Of a stretch of 18,644 nucleotides of DNA, positions 1 through 6,680 are shown one piece after another. Positions within the stretch are counted from its first letter, which is position 1; the number at the start of each line of letters is the position of its first letter. The DNA is from CAVTWS01 sp964390555. GTDB taxonomy: Bacteria > Actinomycetota > Acidimicrobiia > Acidimicrobiales > SHLQ01. Both the position numbers and the translations under genes were made by a program. Under the pieces are notes generated by a model. That model was given only the letters and a program-made list of their open reading frames with translations, did not search any database and was not told the origin of the DNA. Location: positions 1 to 18,644 of the forward strand of contig CAYMJU010000042.1 in assembly GCA_964390555.1 (NCBI GenBank), written 5' to 3'.

Positions 1-1
1 C

Positions 2-295
2 ATCATCTCGCTCGGCGCCCGCCGCCCGTTCAAGTTGCGGCCGCGCGCCAACCGCTTCGCGCACGAGTTGCCCGACCGCGGGGGGACCCACGATCTGGCT
101 CCCGGCGACGGCGACCTGCTCGTGATGGGCGGGCGGTGCCAGGTCGAGTGGGAGCACTCGGTACCCAAGGTGCGCGGACTCGCCGAAGGGCGAGTGTCGA
201 TCCAGTGGCGCTACACGTCGAAGCGGGGCCGGCCCGAGATCGGCGCCGGCTACCGAGCGCCACGGCTGTTCAGCTCGGGCCATCGTGGGGCATGA
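2..295 (+). CDS. AlkB-like 2-oxoglutarate/Fe(II) dioxygenase, C-terminal part
   Basis: The gene enters from the left edge and only its last 97 residues are present. They carry the C-terminal signature of the AlkB family: SLGARRPFKLR near the start (the strand with a family-typical SxG..R.F pattern), then LAPGDGDLLVMGG and VEWEHSVPK, which contains the distal iron-ligand His, and RVSIQWRYT, whose Arg residues match those that bind 2-oxoglutarate. Family members oxidatively remove alkyl groups from DNA or RNA bases. The N-terminal part with the HxD iron ligands lies outside the window. The stop is 7 nt before the next gene's chosen ATG, so the two may be co-transcribed. The family is clear; the substrate is not. 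Confidence 0.82.
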   Translation: MISLGARRPFKLRPRANRFAHELPDRGGTHDLAPGDGDLLVMGGRCQVEWEHSVPKVRGLAEGRVSIQWRYTSKRGRPEIGAGYRAPRLFSSGHRGA

Positions 296-302
296 TCACC
301 GC

Positions 303-1184
303 ATGGGCATGCCTACCGACATCGGGATCGTCGACCTGGGGATCGGATTCCCCTTCCAGAGCATCGAGGCCAAACGAGCGACCTACGACTTCTTCCGAGC
401 CAACCTGAAAGATGCCCAGAGCGCCAAGGAGTACGAGTTCCCCGTCGAGTACATGTTCAAGGGCGTGCCAGACGTCATCGGCCCCGACGAGGACCCCGTC
501 GCCTGGGTCGTCGCCAAGATGGACGAGTTCGGCATCGCTATGGCCATGTCGGGCCTGAGCGAGAACAGCATGCGGGCCAAGGCCGAGTACCCCGGGCGGT
601 TCCACCTCTCGATGAGCGTGAGTCCCCACGACGGCGTCGACGGGCTCCGGAAGATGGAGAGCGCCAAGCGCGAGCACGACGTCGTGGCCGTGAGTTGCTT
701 CCCGTGCGGGCAGGTGCCCCAGGTCGCCGTCAACGCGCCGCAGATGTACCCGATCTACGCCAAGTGCTGCGAGCTCGACATCCCCATCTCGATCAACGGC
801 GGCATCGTCGGACCCCGCATGCCGAGCTGGCCCCAGCACGTCGAGCACTTCGACCAGGTCTGCTACGACTTCCCCGAGCTGACGATCGTGATGATGCACG
901 GCGGTGAGCCCTGGACGGCGCTGGCCGTGAAGCTCATGCTCAAGTGGCCGGGCCTGCACTACATGACGAGCGCCTTCGCGCCCAAGCACTACCCCAAGGA
1001 CATCATCAACTACGCCAACACCCGTGGCGCGGACAAGATCATGTACTGCGGCTATTTCCCAGCCGGCCTGACCCTCGAACGCCAGTTCACCGACATGCCG
1101 AACGTTCCGTTCAAAGACCACGTCTGGCCCAAGTTCCTCCGCGAGAACTCACTACGGGTGTTAAAACTCCCCGTACCCGCCTGA
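303..1184 (+). CDS. amidohydrolase-2 fold protein with missing metal-binding motifs
   Basis: A 293-residue protein of the amidohydrolase-2 (TIM-barrel) superfamily. It is recognised from the PGRFHLSMSVSP strand, the INGGIVGPRMPSW loop, the FPELTIVMMHGGEPW segment (H199) and the closing DKIMYCGYFPAG region. Two hallmarks are replaced: the N-terminal DxHxH reads DLGIGFPF, and the late GSD(Y/F)P Asp position reads CGYFP. Two of the usual metal ligand sites are therefore absent. It may still act on a small carboxylated or cyclic substrate, or may have lost hydrolase chemistry; no substrate is suggested. ATG 303 is chosen because it follows the upstream stop by 7 nt; GTG 285 and ATG 309 are alternatives. 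The C-terminus runs up to a tRNA-like repeat. Confidence 0.8.
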   Translation: MGMPTDIGIVDLGIGFPFQSIEAKRATYDFFRANLKDAQSAKEYEFPVEYMFKGVPDVIGPDEDPVAWVVAKMDEFGIAMAMSGLSENSMRAKAEYPGRFHLSMSVSPHDGVDGLRKMESAKREHDVVAVSCFPCGQVPQVAVNAPQMYPIYAKCCELDIPISINGGIVGPRMPSWPQHVEHFDQVCYDFPELTIVMMHGGEPWTALAVKLMLKWPGLHYMTSAFAPKHYPKDIINYANTRGADKIMYCGYFPAGLTLERQFTDMPNVPFKDHVWPKFLRENSLRVLKLPVPA

Positions 1185-1548
1185 CAGAGAGGCGCAGCCG
1201 ACGGCGATCCCGGTGTTCGAGTCCCCCCTCGCCCACCGCTTGTGGGGCCGCCGCCCCCGGAAATGGTGTTCAAGCGATCGTTTGAGTTTCGGCTCGCTCG
1301 GCAGATCACGAGGCATCGCCTCGACTCTGCCGTCGGCCGGTGCCGAGTCAGCGGTCGCTGGATCTTGGCCGGTTCCGCCCCGTGGTCGATGACCGGCCCC
1401 TGCGTTGGTCGCATTGGATCCGTCATTTCGACCGGGTCGCTCGCTAGCGCCAGTGGTCGGTCGCCAGGAATCGGTGCTCGCGGGGGGTCGGCCGCCCTAG
1501 ACCGGCACTTTGGAGGGCGGTCCCTCGCCCCCCACGTGGTGCGATTCG
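1185..1548. other. 364-bp non-coding stretch with left repeat copy
   Basis: No convincing gene is seen here on either strand; the open frames that cross it have no recognisable family. A hairpin formed by TACGGG and CCCGTA (about 1152-1174) lies just before it, inside the end of the preceding gene. The left copy of the 19-bp tRNA-like repeat is at 1219-1237. Confidence 0.5.
1219..1237 (+). repeat. left copy of 19-bp direct repeat, tRNA 3'-end-like
   Basis: The sequence gagtcccccctcgcccacc is identical to 4903-4921. With the preceding bases (tgttcgagt) it reads like the 3' half of a T-arm loop, the 3' T-stem strand, a 7-nt acceptor strand (ctcgccc), a discriminator A and CC, close to valine tRNA 3' ends. 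No matching 5' acceptor (gggcgag) occurs within 100 bp upstream, so this is not an intact tRNA. It could be a remnant attachment site of an integrated element. Confidence 0.6.
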
Positions 1549-1842
1549 TCAGTCGGCCGCCGCTGGCGTCAACTCGAGGATCGCGGTCTTTGGCCGACCA
1601 GCAAGAGCGGGCGCACTCGTCGCCGACGTCCAGACTTGCGTTTCGAGGAATCGCAGGAACGACGCCGCGTGCTCAGTCGAATCGAAGTCAAGGCCTACGA
1701 CGATGTAGCGCGGGTCGTCGACTGGACGAGAGACACGTTCGCCGACGACACCCGCCTCTCGGCGGACTTGGGCGAAGCCGTCGAACACAGACCGCCAGGC
1801 GTCGTAGTCCGTGATGGGGTGTTCGATATGCAGTGAGGTCAT
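1549..1842 (-). CDS. small dimeric alpha/beta-barrel (ABM-like) protein
   Basis: A 97-residue protein that looks like the small actinobacterial relatives of antibiotic biosynthesis monooxygenases and other dimeric alpha/beta-barrel proteins. It has a first strand LHIEHPITDYDAWRSVFDGF, an arginine-rich helix, a central strand RYIVVGLDFDSTEHAASFLRFL, and a last strand with TAILEL. The function of this subgroup is not known to me; the fold suggests binding of a small ligand in a homodimer. The ATG at 1842 has no ribosome binding site, but TACGGT (1854-1849 on the minus strand) ends 6 nt upstream, which suits a leaderless transcript. It is divergent from the LuxR-type gene at 1920, with which it shares a 77-bp control region. 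Confidence 0.75.
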   Translation of the reverse strand: MTSLHIEHPITDYDAWRSVFDGFAQVRREAGVVGERVSRPVDDPRYIVVGLDFDSTEHAASFLRFLETQVWTSATSAPALAGRPKTAILELTPAAAD

Positions 1843-1919
1843 TGGTCGACCGTAAGGCCACGTTCAGCGCCGAACCATCCCAGGTTTCTGGGGTTGTCCC
1901 GCGGTCCTAGGGTGCCCTC
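1843..1919. promoter_or_regulatory. divergent promoter region with two leaderless -10 elements
   Basis: This is a 77-bp gap between two divergent starts. On the minus strand TACGGT (1849-1854) lies 6 nt before ATG 1842. On the plus strand TAGGGT (1908-1913) lies 6 nt before GTG 1920. Both fit the actinobacterial TAnnnT -10 hexamer followed almost directly by the start codon. The LuxR-type protein may bind between them and control both genes; that is inference. Confidence 0.5.
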
Positions 1920-2957
1920 GTGCCGATAGGTGAGCGCATCGAGCGGATCTGCGGTCGAGGTCTGGATGACCGCGCGCTACGGATCGCGCTGTTGGCCGAG
2001 GTTCGAGCGGCGGTGCCCTTCGACTACTACGCGTGGTTGTTGACCGACCCGGAGACGTCGGTTGGCGTCGCCCCGCTGGCCGACGCACCGTCGTTGGCCG
2101 AGCTACCGACCCTGATCCGGTTGAAGTACCTGACTCCAACGAACCGGTGGACGAGCCTGCCGTCGAATACGGCGGTGACATTGATGGGGGCAACCGAAGG
2201 AAAGCCTGCTCGGAGTCGGGTGTGGGACGAAGTCCTCGCGGGCTATGGCGTCGATGACGTCGCGTCAACGGTGTTTCGCGATCAGTTCGGGTGTTGGGCG
2301 TTCCTCGATGTGTGGCGCCTCGACGGATCGTTCACTCCCGGCGAGTGCGACCTACTGGCTGACCTCGCTCGGATCGCCACGCCCGCAATGCGACGCAGCC
2401 TGGCCGCGACGTTCGCATTGGGGACGAGTCAGTACGACCCCGAGGGTGAACCCGTCGTGCTGTTGCTCTCAGAGGATCTCCAGCCCCTCACCCAGACGCC
2501 GCGGACCGACGCCTACTTGCGCTCGCTGTTGCCGACCGATTGGGACAGGACCCCCGTGCCGGCTGGCGCCTACAACGTCGCCGCCCAGCTGCTGGCCAGA
2601 GAGCAAGGCGTCGACTCACATCCGGCCTCGGCGCGGGCGCACATTCTCGACGGGCTCTGGGTCACGCTGCGCGCCGCCCGCATGATCGGTGCGTCACCCG
2701 ACCCCGGACCGATAGCCGTCAGTATCGAACCCACACCTCCCAGTGAACGCACGGCGCTCTACGCGCGTGTCATCGGCCTCACCGACAAAGAGACCGAGCT
2801 GCTGACTCACCTCGTGTCCGGTGCCGACACCCGCGAGCTCGCCGGTCGACTGTTCGTGTCACAGCACACAGTGCAAGACCACCTCAAATCTGTCTTCTCC
2901 AAGGCCGACACCCATAGCCGCCGCGTTCTCATCGCTCGGTCTACCGGCGCGGGGTGA
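1920..2957 (+). CDS. LuxR-family transcriptional regulator with GAF-like N-terminus
   Basis: A 345-residue regulator. The last 60 residues form a LuxR-type helix-turn-helix: LTDKETELLTHLVSG, then TRELAGRLFVSQHTVQDHLKSVFSK, with the typical TV..HLKS recognition helix. Residues about 10-160 (AVPFDYYAWLLTDPETSVGVAPLADA and following) look like the GAF-like sensor seen in many actinobacterial LuxR proteins of this length, so a small ligand may control DNA binding. There is no response-regulator receiver domain. GTG 1920 is preferred because TAGGGT lies 6 nt upstream (leaderless). The divergent neighbour at 1842 is a likely target. It lies inside the segment bounded by the 19-bp repeats. Confidence 0.87.
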   Translation: MPIGERIERICGRGLDDRALRIALLAEVRAAVPFDYYAWLLTDPETSVGVAPLADAPSLAELPTLIRLKYLTPTNRWTSLPSNTAVTLMGATEGKPARSRVWDEVLAGYGVDDVASTVFRDQFGCWAFLDVWRLDGSFTPGECDLLADLARIATPAMRRSLAATFALGTSQYDPEGEPVVLLLSEDLQPLTQTPRTDAYLRSLLPTDWDRTPVPAGAYNVAAQLLAREQGVDSHPASARAHILDGLWVTLRAARMIGASPDPGPIAVSIEPTPPSERTALYARVIGLTDKETELLTHLVSGADTRELAGRLFVSQHTVQDHLKSVFSKADTHSRRVLIARSTGAG

Positions 2958-3247
2958 CGCGACAGGGTCAACGATCGTTCGGCCACTGGCACCACAGAGC
3001 GAAGCCCGAGCTGGTGGGTCGTGACTCGGGCCCTCCGCACCACTGCCCCTAAACGCCGGTTACCCCGTCGCCCAGGCCTGTGCCGGACTGACCCCACCCA
3101 CGGTCACCGGCCGGTAACTCCACGCCAGCCTTGCCGAGGTCGCCACCGGCGTCGCCACCCTCACCGGGGAGGCCCTTCCCGTCTCATCGCAGCCTCACGT
3201 CAGCTGGCTCGACGATCGATGTGAGTCGTCGACGGCCGAAACGAGGT
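2958..3247. other. intergenic region with weak hairpin and a coding-like remnant
   Basis: This lies between two convergent genes. A stem GCCCGAG/CTCGGGC (3004-3010 with 3025-3031, 14-nt loop) may end the LuxR-gene transcript, but it has no T-run. From about 3025 to 3205 one plus-strand frame has strongly GC-biased third codon positions and reads as ordinary protein (for example LAEVATGVATLTGEALP), but it is interrupted by TAA near 3115 and has no clear start. It may be a fragment of a lost gene; I do not recognise the family. Confidence 0.35.
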
Positions 3248-4003
3248 TCAACCACCGAGATCGACGTCGCAGGTCTCGTTTACCGCCGCTACGCCTTCTA
3301 CGACGAGCGGGTCCTGCTGGATCTGGAGGAGGGCGGCGTCGGCGGCGGCGAGGTCGCTGGCCTCGATGAAGGCAGTGGCGATGCTGCTACCGAACGCGAT
3401 GTCGGCCTGGATCGCCTCGCGAATGTCGGCGTCGAGATGAGAGACACCGGCCGAGAGCTGGGCGAACAGTCGCTGGACGTTCTCATAGCCGAGCTGCTTG
3501 ACCTCGAACGGATCGTCGGAGGCGTCGACAGAATCGAAGAGGTCCTCGAGCTCTCCAACGACGGCACACCACTGCTCGGCACCGGTGATGTCGATGGTGA
3601 CGGTGACGGTGTCGGTCGCGTCGAGGGCGGCGTGGGCACCGTCGCCGGGCTGGAGACACAGCTCGTGGGTGCCGGGCTCGAGGTAGATCGTTCCCTCGGC
3701 TTGGCCGCCGCCGAAGTGGACGTGGTCCGCGTCGCGGGTCACCGTCTCGCCTGGTGCGACGCAGCCGTGGTCGGCGATTACATGGAAATGGCCAGCGTTG
3801 CCGTGGACTTCGCCGGCCTCCTCGATGGTGATTCCCTCGGCGCTCATCTCGACGGCGAGGCCGCCCGCCACCGTGGCGCCGTCGGCTGGCTGCGTGAACG
3901 ACACGCGAGCGCCGTCGGTCTGTTCGTCACCACAGGCCGCGAGCAGCAGGATCATCGGGGTGACGAACACCGCGGCCCTGAATCTGAACGGGGACCGGGG
4001 CAT
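3248..4003 (-). CDS. DUF4399-like lipoprotein
   Basis: A 251-residue predicted lipoprotein. The N-terminus has basic residues, a hydrophobic stretch and the lipobox LLAAC (Cys24), so the mature protein should be anchored outside the membrane. Residues about 35-135 resemble DUF4399: VSFTQPADGATVAGG, GHFHVIADHGC, DHVHFGGGQAEGTIYLEPGTHELCLQPGDGAH split over several strands, rich in His. The remaining 110 residues are a helical domain bracketed by two Cys (EQWC and NETC), of a type I associate with secreted actinobacterial proteins. The ATG at 4003 is chosen over an upstream extension because it places the signal peptide at the start and has GAGGA just upstream. It is divergent from a decayed ECF sigma gene. 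The function is unknown. Confidence 0.78.
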   Translation of the reverse strand: MPRSPFRFRAAVFVTPMILLLAACGDEQTDGARVSFTQPADGATVAGGLAVEMSAEGITIEEAGEVHGNAGHFHVIADHGCVAPGETVTRDADHVHFGGGQAEGTIYLEPGTHELCLQPGDGAHAALDATDTVTVTIDITGAEQWCAVVGELEDLFDSVDASDDPFEVKQLGYENVQRLFAQLSAGVSHLDADIREAIQADIAFGSSIATAFIEASDLAAADAALLQIQQDPLVVEGVAAVNETCDVDLGG

Positions 4004-4144
4004 GGTCCTCGAGGGCACAGCGGTCTCCCTTGGTGTGCGCAGGCGTGACGCCCGCGCTGCCCCTCTGTCGAAACCTTGGCCCGGATCGGTTCTCGACCAC
4101 AGCGCCGTGAACCGATCGGCGCCCGTGCTACGACAAGTGGGGCG

Positions 4145-4274
4145 GTGAGCGACGTGGACGACCATCGCAGCGACGAGGATCTGCTCGTGGGCATCGGGGA
4201 GGACGACCGGGGTACGCTCAGCGCGCTCTAACGGCGCCATGCCCCATTGGCTGACGGCGCGTCTCACAAACCGG
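4145..4274 (+). pseudogene. decayed ECF sigma factor, N-terminal remnant
   Basis: GTG 4145 opens a 28-codon frame reading MSDVDDHRSDEDLLVGIGED and then DRGTLSAL before TAA (4229-4231). The SDEDLL..I..DDRGTLSALY pattern is the start of sigma region 2 in ECF sigma factors, with the stop exactly where the conserved Tyr of ALYxRHAP is expected. Translation continues as RRHAP, and after a one-base shift near 4245 as WLTARLTNR, which again fits ECF region 2. Similarity ends near 4274. The gene therefore has a premature stop, a frameshift and loss of about 85 percent of its length. It is divergent from the lipoprotein at 4003, which it may once have controlled. Confidence 0.6.
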
Positions 4275-4354
4275 CCTCCCGGCAGGGCCTCAGCGGGGGG
4301 ATCAACACGGCGAGGCTCGTGCAGGGCTGAGTGTCCCCGAGCGCCGGATTCGAG

Positions 4355-4720
4355 TCAGTGGGCCCTTGCGTAGTCGGCGAAGCCCTGCCAGTCGATGACG
4401 ACGCACGGGTCGTCGCCGACGATCCAAGCGTCATGCCCGGGCGGAGCGACCATAAAATCGCCGGGCACATACGTGAGCTCTTCACCGTCGTCCATGCGGA
4501 TGGTCATCTGACCGGAGATCATGTAGCCCATGTGGGCTGCCTGACAGCTGTCGGTTCCCGCGATCGGCTTGACGTGCTCGGACCACTTCCAGCCGGGCTG
4601 GAAGGTTGCCCGGCCCACCGCGCCCGCGTCTGCGTTCACGATCTCCAAGTGCCCCATGTCGTCCTTGAAGCGCCGGGTCTCCTCCGGCGTGTTGAGACTC
4701 TTCCTGACCAGTCCGACCAT
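4355..4720 (-). CDS. cupin domain protein
   Basis: A 121-residue single-domain cupin. The two conserved cupin motifs are visible: FQPGWKWSEHVKPIAG then a second block HMGYMISGQMTIRMDDGEEL leading to YVPGDFMVAPPGHDAWIVGDDP. His residues in the first block and the PGD turn are typical of a metal-binding beta-barrel, and small cupins of this type are common in actinobacteria as enzymes or sensors of small molecules. The exact ligand cannot be told. The ATG at 4720 has a strong ribosome binding site (GGGGAGG, 7 nt upstream); the open frame continues upstream to 4837 but without homology. It is the last gene inside the 19-bp repeat pair. Confidence 0.85.
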   Translation of the reverse strand: MVGLVRKSLNTPEETRRFKDDMGHLEIVNADAGAVGRATFQPGWKWSEHVKPIAGTDSCQAAHMGYMISGQMTIRMDDGEELTYVPGDFMVAPPGHDAWIVGDDPCVVIDWQGFADYARAH

Positions 4721-4902
4721 CGCGACCTCCCCTAGACGTCGAGACCGGACCCTAACACCAGCCGAGCGGGGATCGCTTGGCCCGTCCTCGAACGTCAGCG
4801 CATCGCGCGTGCCGCCGACCCGGCAGCGTTGGAGCATCCCCTGAGTCGGCCCCGATATCGGCCGAAGCAGCGTTGTCGCGTACTCCGCCGTAGGCGGTTA
4901 GT

Positions 4903-4921
4903 GAGTCCCCCCTCGCCCACC
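4903..4921 (+). repeat. right copy of 19-bp direct repeat, tRNA 3'-end-like
   Basis: Identical over 19 bp to 1219-1237. In this copy the tRNA-like end is followed by a complete CCA (cccACCAcg), while the T-loop part is less canonical (ttagtgagt). A small hairpin lies 5 bp before it. The pair defines a 3.7 kb unit. Confidence 0.6.
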
Positions 4922-5070
4922 ACGAACTGGAAGGTCGGCGCTCCCCGGCGATCAGTCCTCGAACAAGGGAGGGGTCTCCAGCAGCTCGTGCTCTGGAGTT
5001 CGCGGGATCAGTCTCAGTGCGAGCACCCAGTTCAGGTGTCCCGATCTTCGGCCATGTAGACCTGCGGCGG

Positions 5071-5101
5071 GTCAGCTGGCACGACGGCGCACGCCGCTGA
5101 C
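5071..5101 (-). terminator. possible terminator of the methyltransferase gene
   Basis: GTCAGC-t-GGC pairs with GCC-GCTGAC (nine pairs with one bulged T, about 12-nt loop) just downstream of the methyltransferase stop codon. There is no T-run, so termination is only suggested. Confidence 0.35.
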
Positions 5102-5108
5102 CGCGCCG

Positions 5109-6596
5109 CTACTCGCTCCGGCGCGCGAGGTCGTTCGCTGTCCAGAATCCAGGCTGTGGATCGTCAGTGAAACCGCCCTTGGCATATCGCTCGAGCCGTT
5201 CGAGGCCGTCGGACGAGAGCATCTCGATCGCATCGAAGAAGGCATCAGGACCTGCCGCCCGAAGGGCCGTATCCCCCTCGCTCGGACGTTTCGGCAAATG
5301 GCTGGTCAACAGGACGAGCGGGACTTTTCCCGCGCCGTGTTGCCCAAGTGAATCCCGCAGGGCGTAGGCCCTTCCGAGGGACTTCCACACGGTGTCGGTA
5401 CGCAGCAGACCGCCTCGATGACTGGTAAAGGCGCCGGGCACGTCGAAGAACCACGTCGAATGATCAAGGTCACTCGCAACGAAGGCCACGGTCACGCCGG
5501 TCTTCCTGACACGATAATTCCGTTCGGCGATCCTGAAACCCGCCTCGGTCAGAACCTGCTCGGCAAGCTTCTGCGCGGCCTTGCCCTCCCTGGTCGCACG
5601 ACTCTGAAAGTCTTCATCGTCTACCTCGACTGATGGAACCCTTGACGTCGGACGTCGCCCGGTCGCGGCGACGGGTGCATGGGGGGACATGGCGTCAGCG
5701 ACGCGTCGCCGAGCGATCTCCACGTAGCTCGGGTCGAGGTCGTACCCCACATAGCGACGTCGGAGGCGGGCCGCGGCAACCAGTGCAGACCCGCTCCCCA
5801 TGAAGGGGTCGAGCACAAGATCGTTCTCGAACGTGTACAGCCGGATCAGTTGTTCGGGCAACTCGACCGGGAACGGTGCAGGATGACCGACTCTCCTAGC
5901 GCTCTCGGGCGGGATCGCCCAGATGTCCAAGGTGAGTGCCATGAAATCCTCGGTCATCAGCGTGCTCTCGTGCGGTAGTCCCTCTGCCCCGCGCTGCTTC
6001 ACCGAACGCGCCCGGTCGAACCGGCCCTTGCTCGCTACGATCACTCGCTCGCTGATGTCGCGCAGTACCGGGTTGGCGGCGCTCCTGAACGATCCCCACG
6101 CGCATGACCCACTTGCCCCCTCACCTTTCTGCCAGATCAACTCGCCTCGCAGCAGGAGACCGAGGTCGTGTTCGAGGATTCGGATGACGTCCGCCGACAG
6201 ACTTCGGTAGGGCTTGCGTCCGAGATTGGCGACGTTGACCGCGATCCGGCCGCCCGGCTCTAGCTTCCGAACGCACTCGGCGAACACGTCGGTAAGCATC
6301 TCGAGGTACTCGAGATAGGAAGAGGGGACGCCGTCGCGCTCGAGTTCCTCCTCGTACTGTTTGCCCGCAAAGTACGGCGGAGACGTGACCACTAGCGCGA
6401 CCGATCCGTCGGCTACCTGGTCCAAATGCCGGGCGTCGCCGCAGACAAAGGGCTCGTCCACAGGGGCCGGAAACGGCACCCTCTGGTCATCGGAGAGCTC
6501 TGGGGCTCGAAAACGATCGTAGAATGGCGTCGAGTCGTGGCTCTCACGAACGCTCACGCCGAAGTTCGACGTTGTCGTCTGTCGCCGCCCCCTCAT
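5109..6596 (-). CDS. DNA methyltransferase (N4-C/N6-A, beta-type order) with C-terminal extra domain
   Basis: A 495-residue protein. Residues 50-300 form an N4/N6-type amino-methyltransferase: the catalytic motif TSPPYF is at 71-76, and the SAM-binding motif DPFMGSGSA at 263-271 with RYVGYDLDPSYVEIARRR after it. Motif IV before motif I is the beta-class order, and SPPY rather than DPPY favours cytosine-N4 methylation, although the base is not certain. Residues about 330-495 are an added domain (GFRIAERNYRVRKTGVTVAF, TWFFDVPGAF, RTDTVWKSLGRA) that may be a PD-(D/E)XK-like fold with a degenerate active site. No separate nuclease gene is adjacent. The ATG at 6596 has a near-perfect ribosome binding site (GAGGAGG). 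It stands alone with its own promoter. Confidence 0.88.
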   Translation of the reverse strand: MRGRRQTTTSNFGVSVRESHDSTPFYDRFRAPELSDDQRVPFPAPVDEPFVCGDARHLDQVADGSVALVVTSPPYFAGKQYEEELERDGVPSSYLEYLEMLTDVFAECVRKLEPGGRIAVNVANLGRKPYRSLSADVIRILEHDLGLLLRGELIWQKGEGASGSCAWGSFRSAANPVLRDISERVIVASKGRFDRARSVKQRGAEGLPHESTLMTEDFMALTLDIWAIPPESARRVGHPAPFPVELPEQLIRLYTFENDLVLDPFMGSGSALVAAARLRRRYVGYDLDPSYVEIARRRVADAMSPHAPVAATGRRPTSRVPSVEVDDEDFQSRATREGKAAQKLAEQVLTEAGFRIAERNYRVRKTGVTVAFVASDLDHSTWFFDVPGAFTSHRGGLLRTDTVWKSLGRAYALRDSLGQHGAGKVPLVLLTSHLPKRPSEGDTALRAAGPDAFFDAIEMLSSDGLERLERYAKGGFTDDPQPGFWTANDLARRSE

Positions 6597-6624
6597 CTGG
6601 CCTCCTCGTTCATCGCTGGACGAT

Positions 6625-6654
6625 ACGATAACAGCCCGTTGCTCGAGGGTCGAA
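6625..6654 (-). promoter_or_regulatory. promoter of the methyltransferase gene
   Basis: On the minus strand TTCGAC (6654-6649) and TATCGT (6630-6625) are separated by 18 bp, a good actinobacterial -35/-10 pair. Transcription would start near 6618, giving a leader of about 20 nt that carries the GAGGAGG ribosome binding site. This contrasts with the leaderless arrangement of many neighbours. Confidence 0.5.
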
Positions 6655-6680
6655 CATATGCGCGATGTGTCGGCTGTGGG

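Larger units (their letters stand above)
4721..5108. other. 388-bp non-coding stretch with right repeat copy
   Basis: No gene is supported here. It holds a compact hairpin CCGCC-gta-GGCGG (4885-4897, extended by ACT/AGT), then the right copy of the 19-bp repeat at 4903-4921, and a terminator-like hairpin at 5071-5101. Confidence 0.5.

Noticed and set aside
270..1121. Long minus-strand reading frame
   Set aside because: It is the antisense shadow of the amidohydrolase-like gene; high GC keeps the opposite frame open and it shows no family motifs.
1146..1240. Complete tRNA gene ending in the 19-bp repeat
   Set aside because: The T-arm and acceptor 3' end look right, but no 5' acceptor strand, D-arm or good anticodon stem fits upstream, and the region overlaps the end of a coding gene.
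2970..2979. Palindrome AACGATCGTT as an operator
   Set aside because: It lies after the stop codon of the LuxR-type gene, between convergent genes, and a single 10-bp palindrome is expected by chance in a window of this size.
3131..4048. Long plus-strand reading frame
   Set aside because: It is antisense to the lipoprotein gene, which has a signal peptide, lipobox and DUF4399 motifs.
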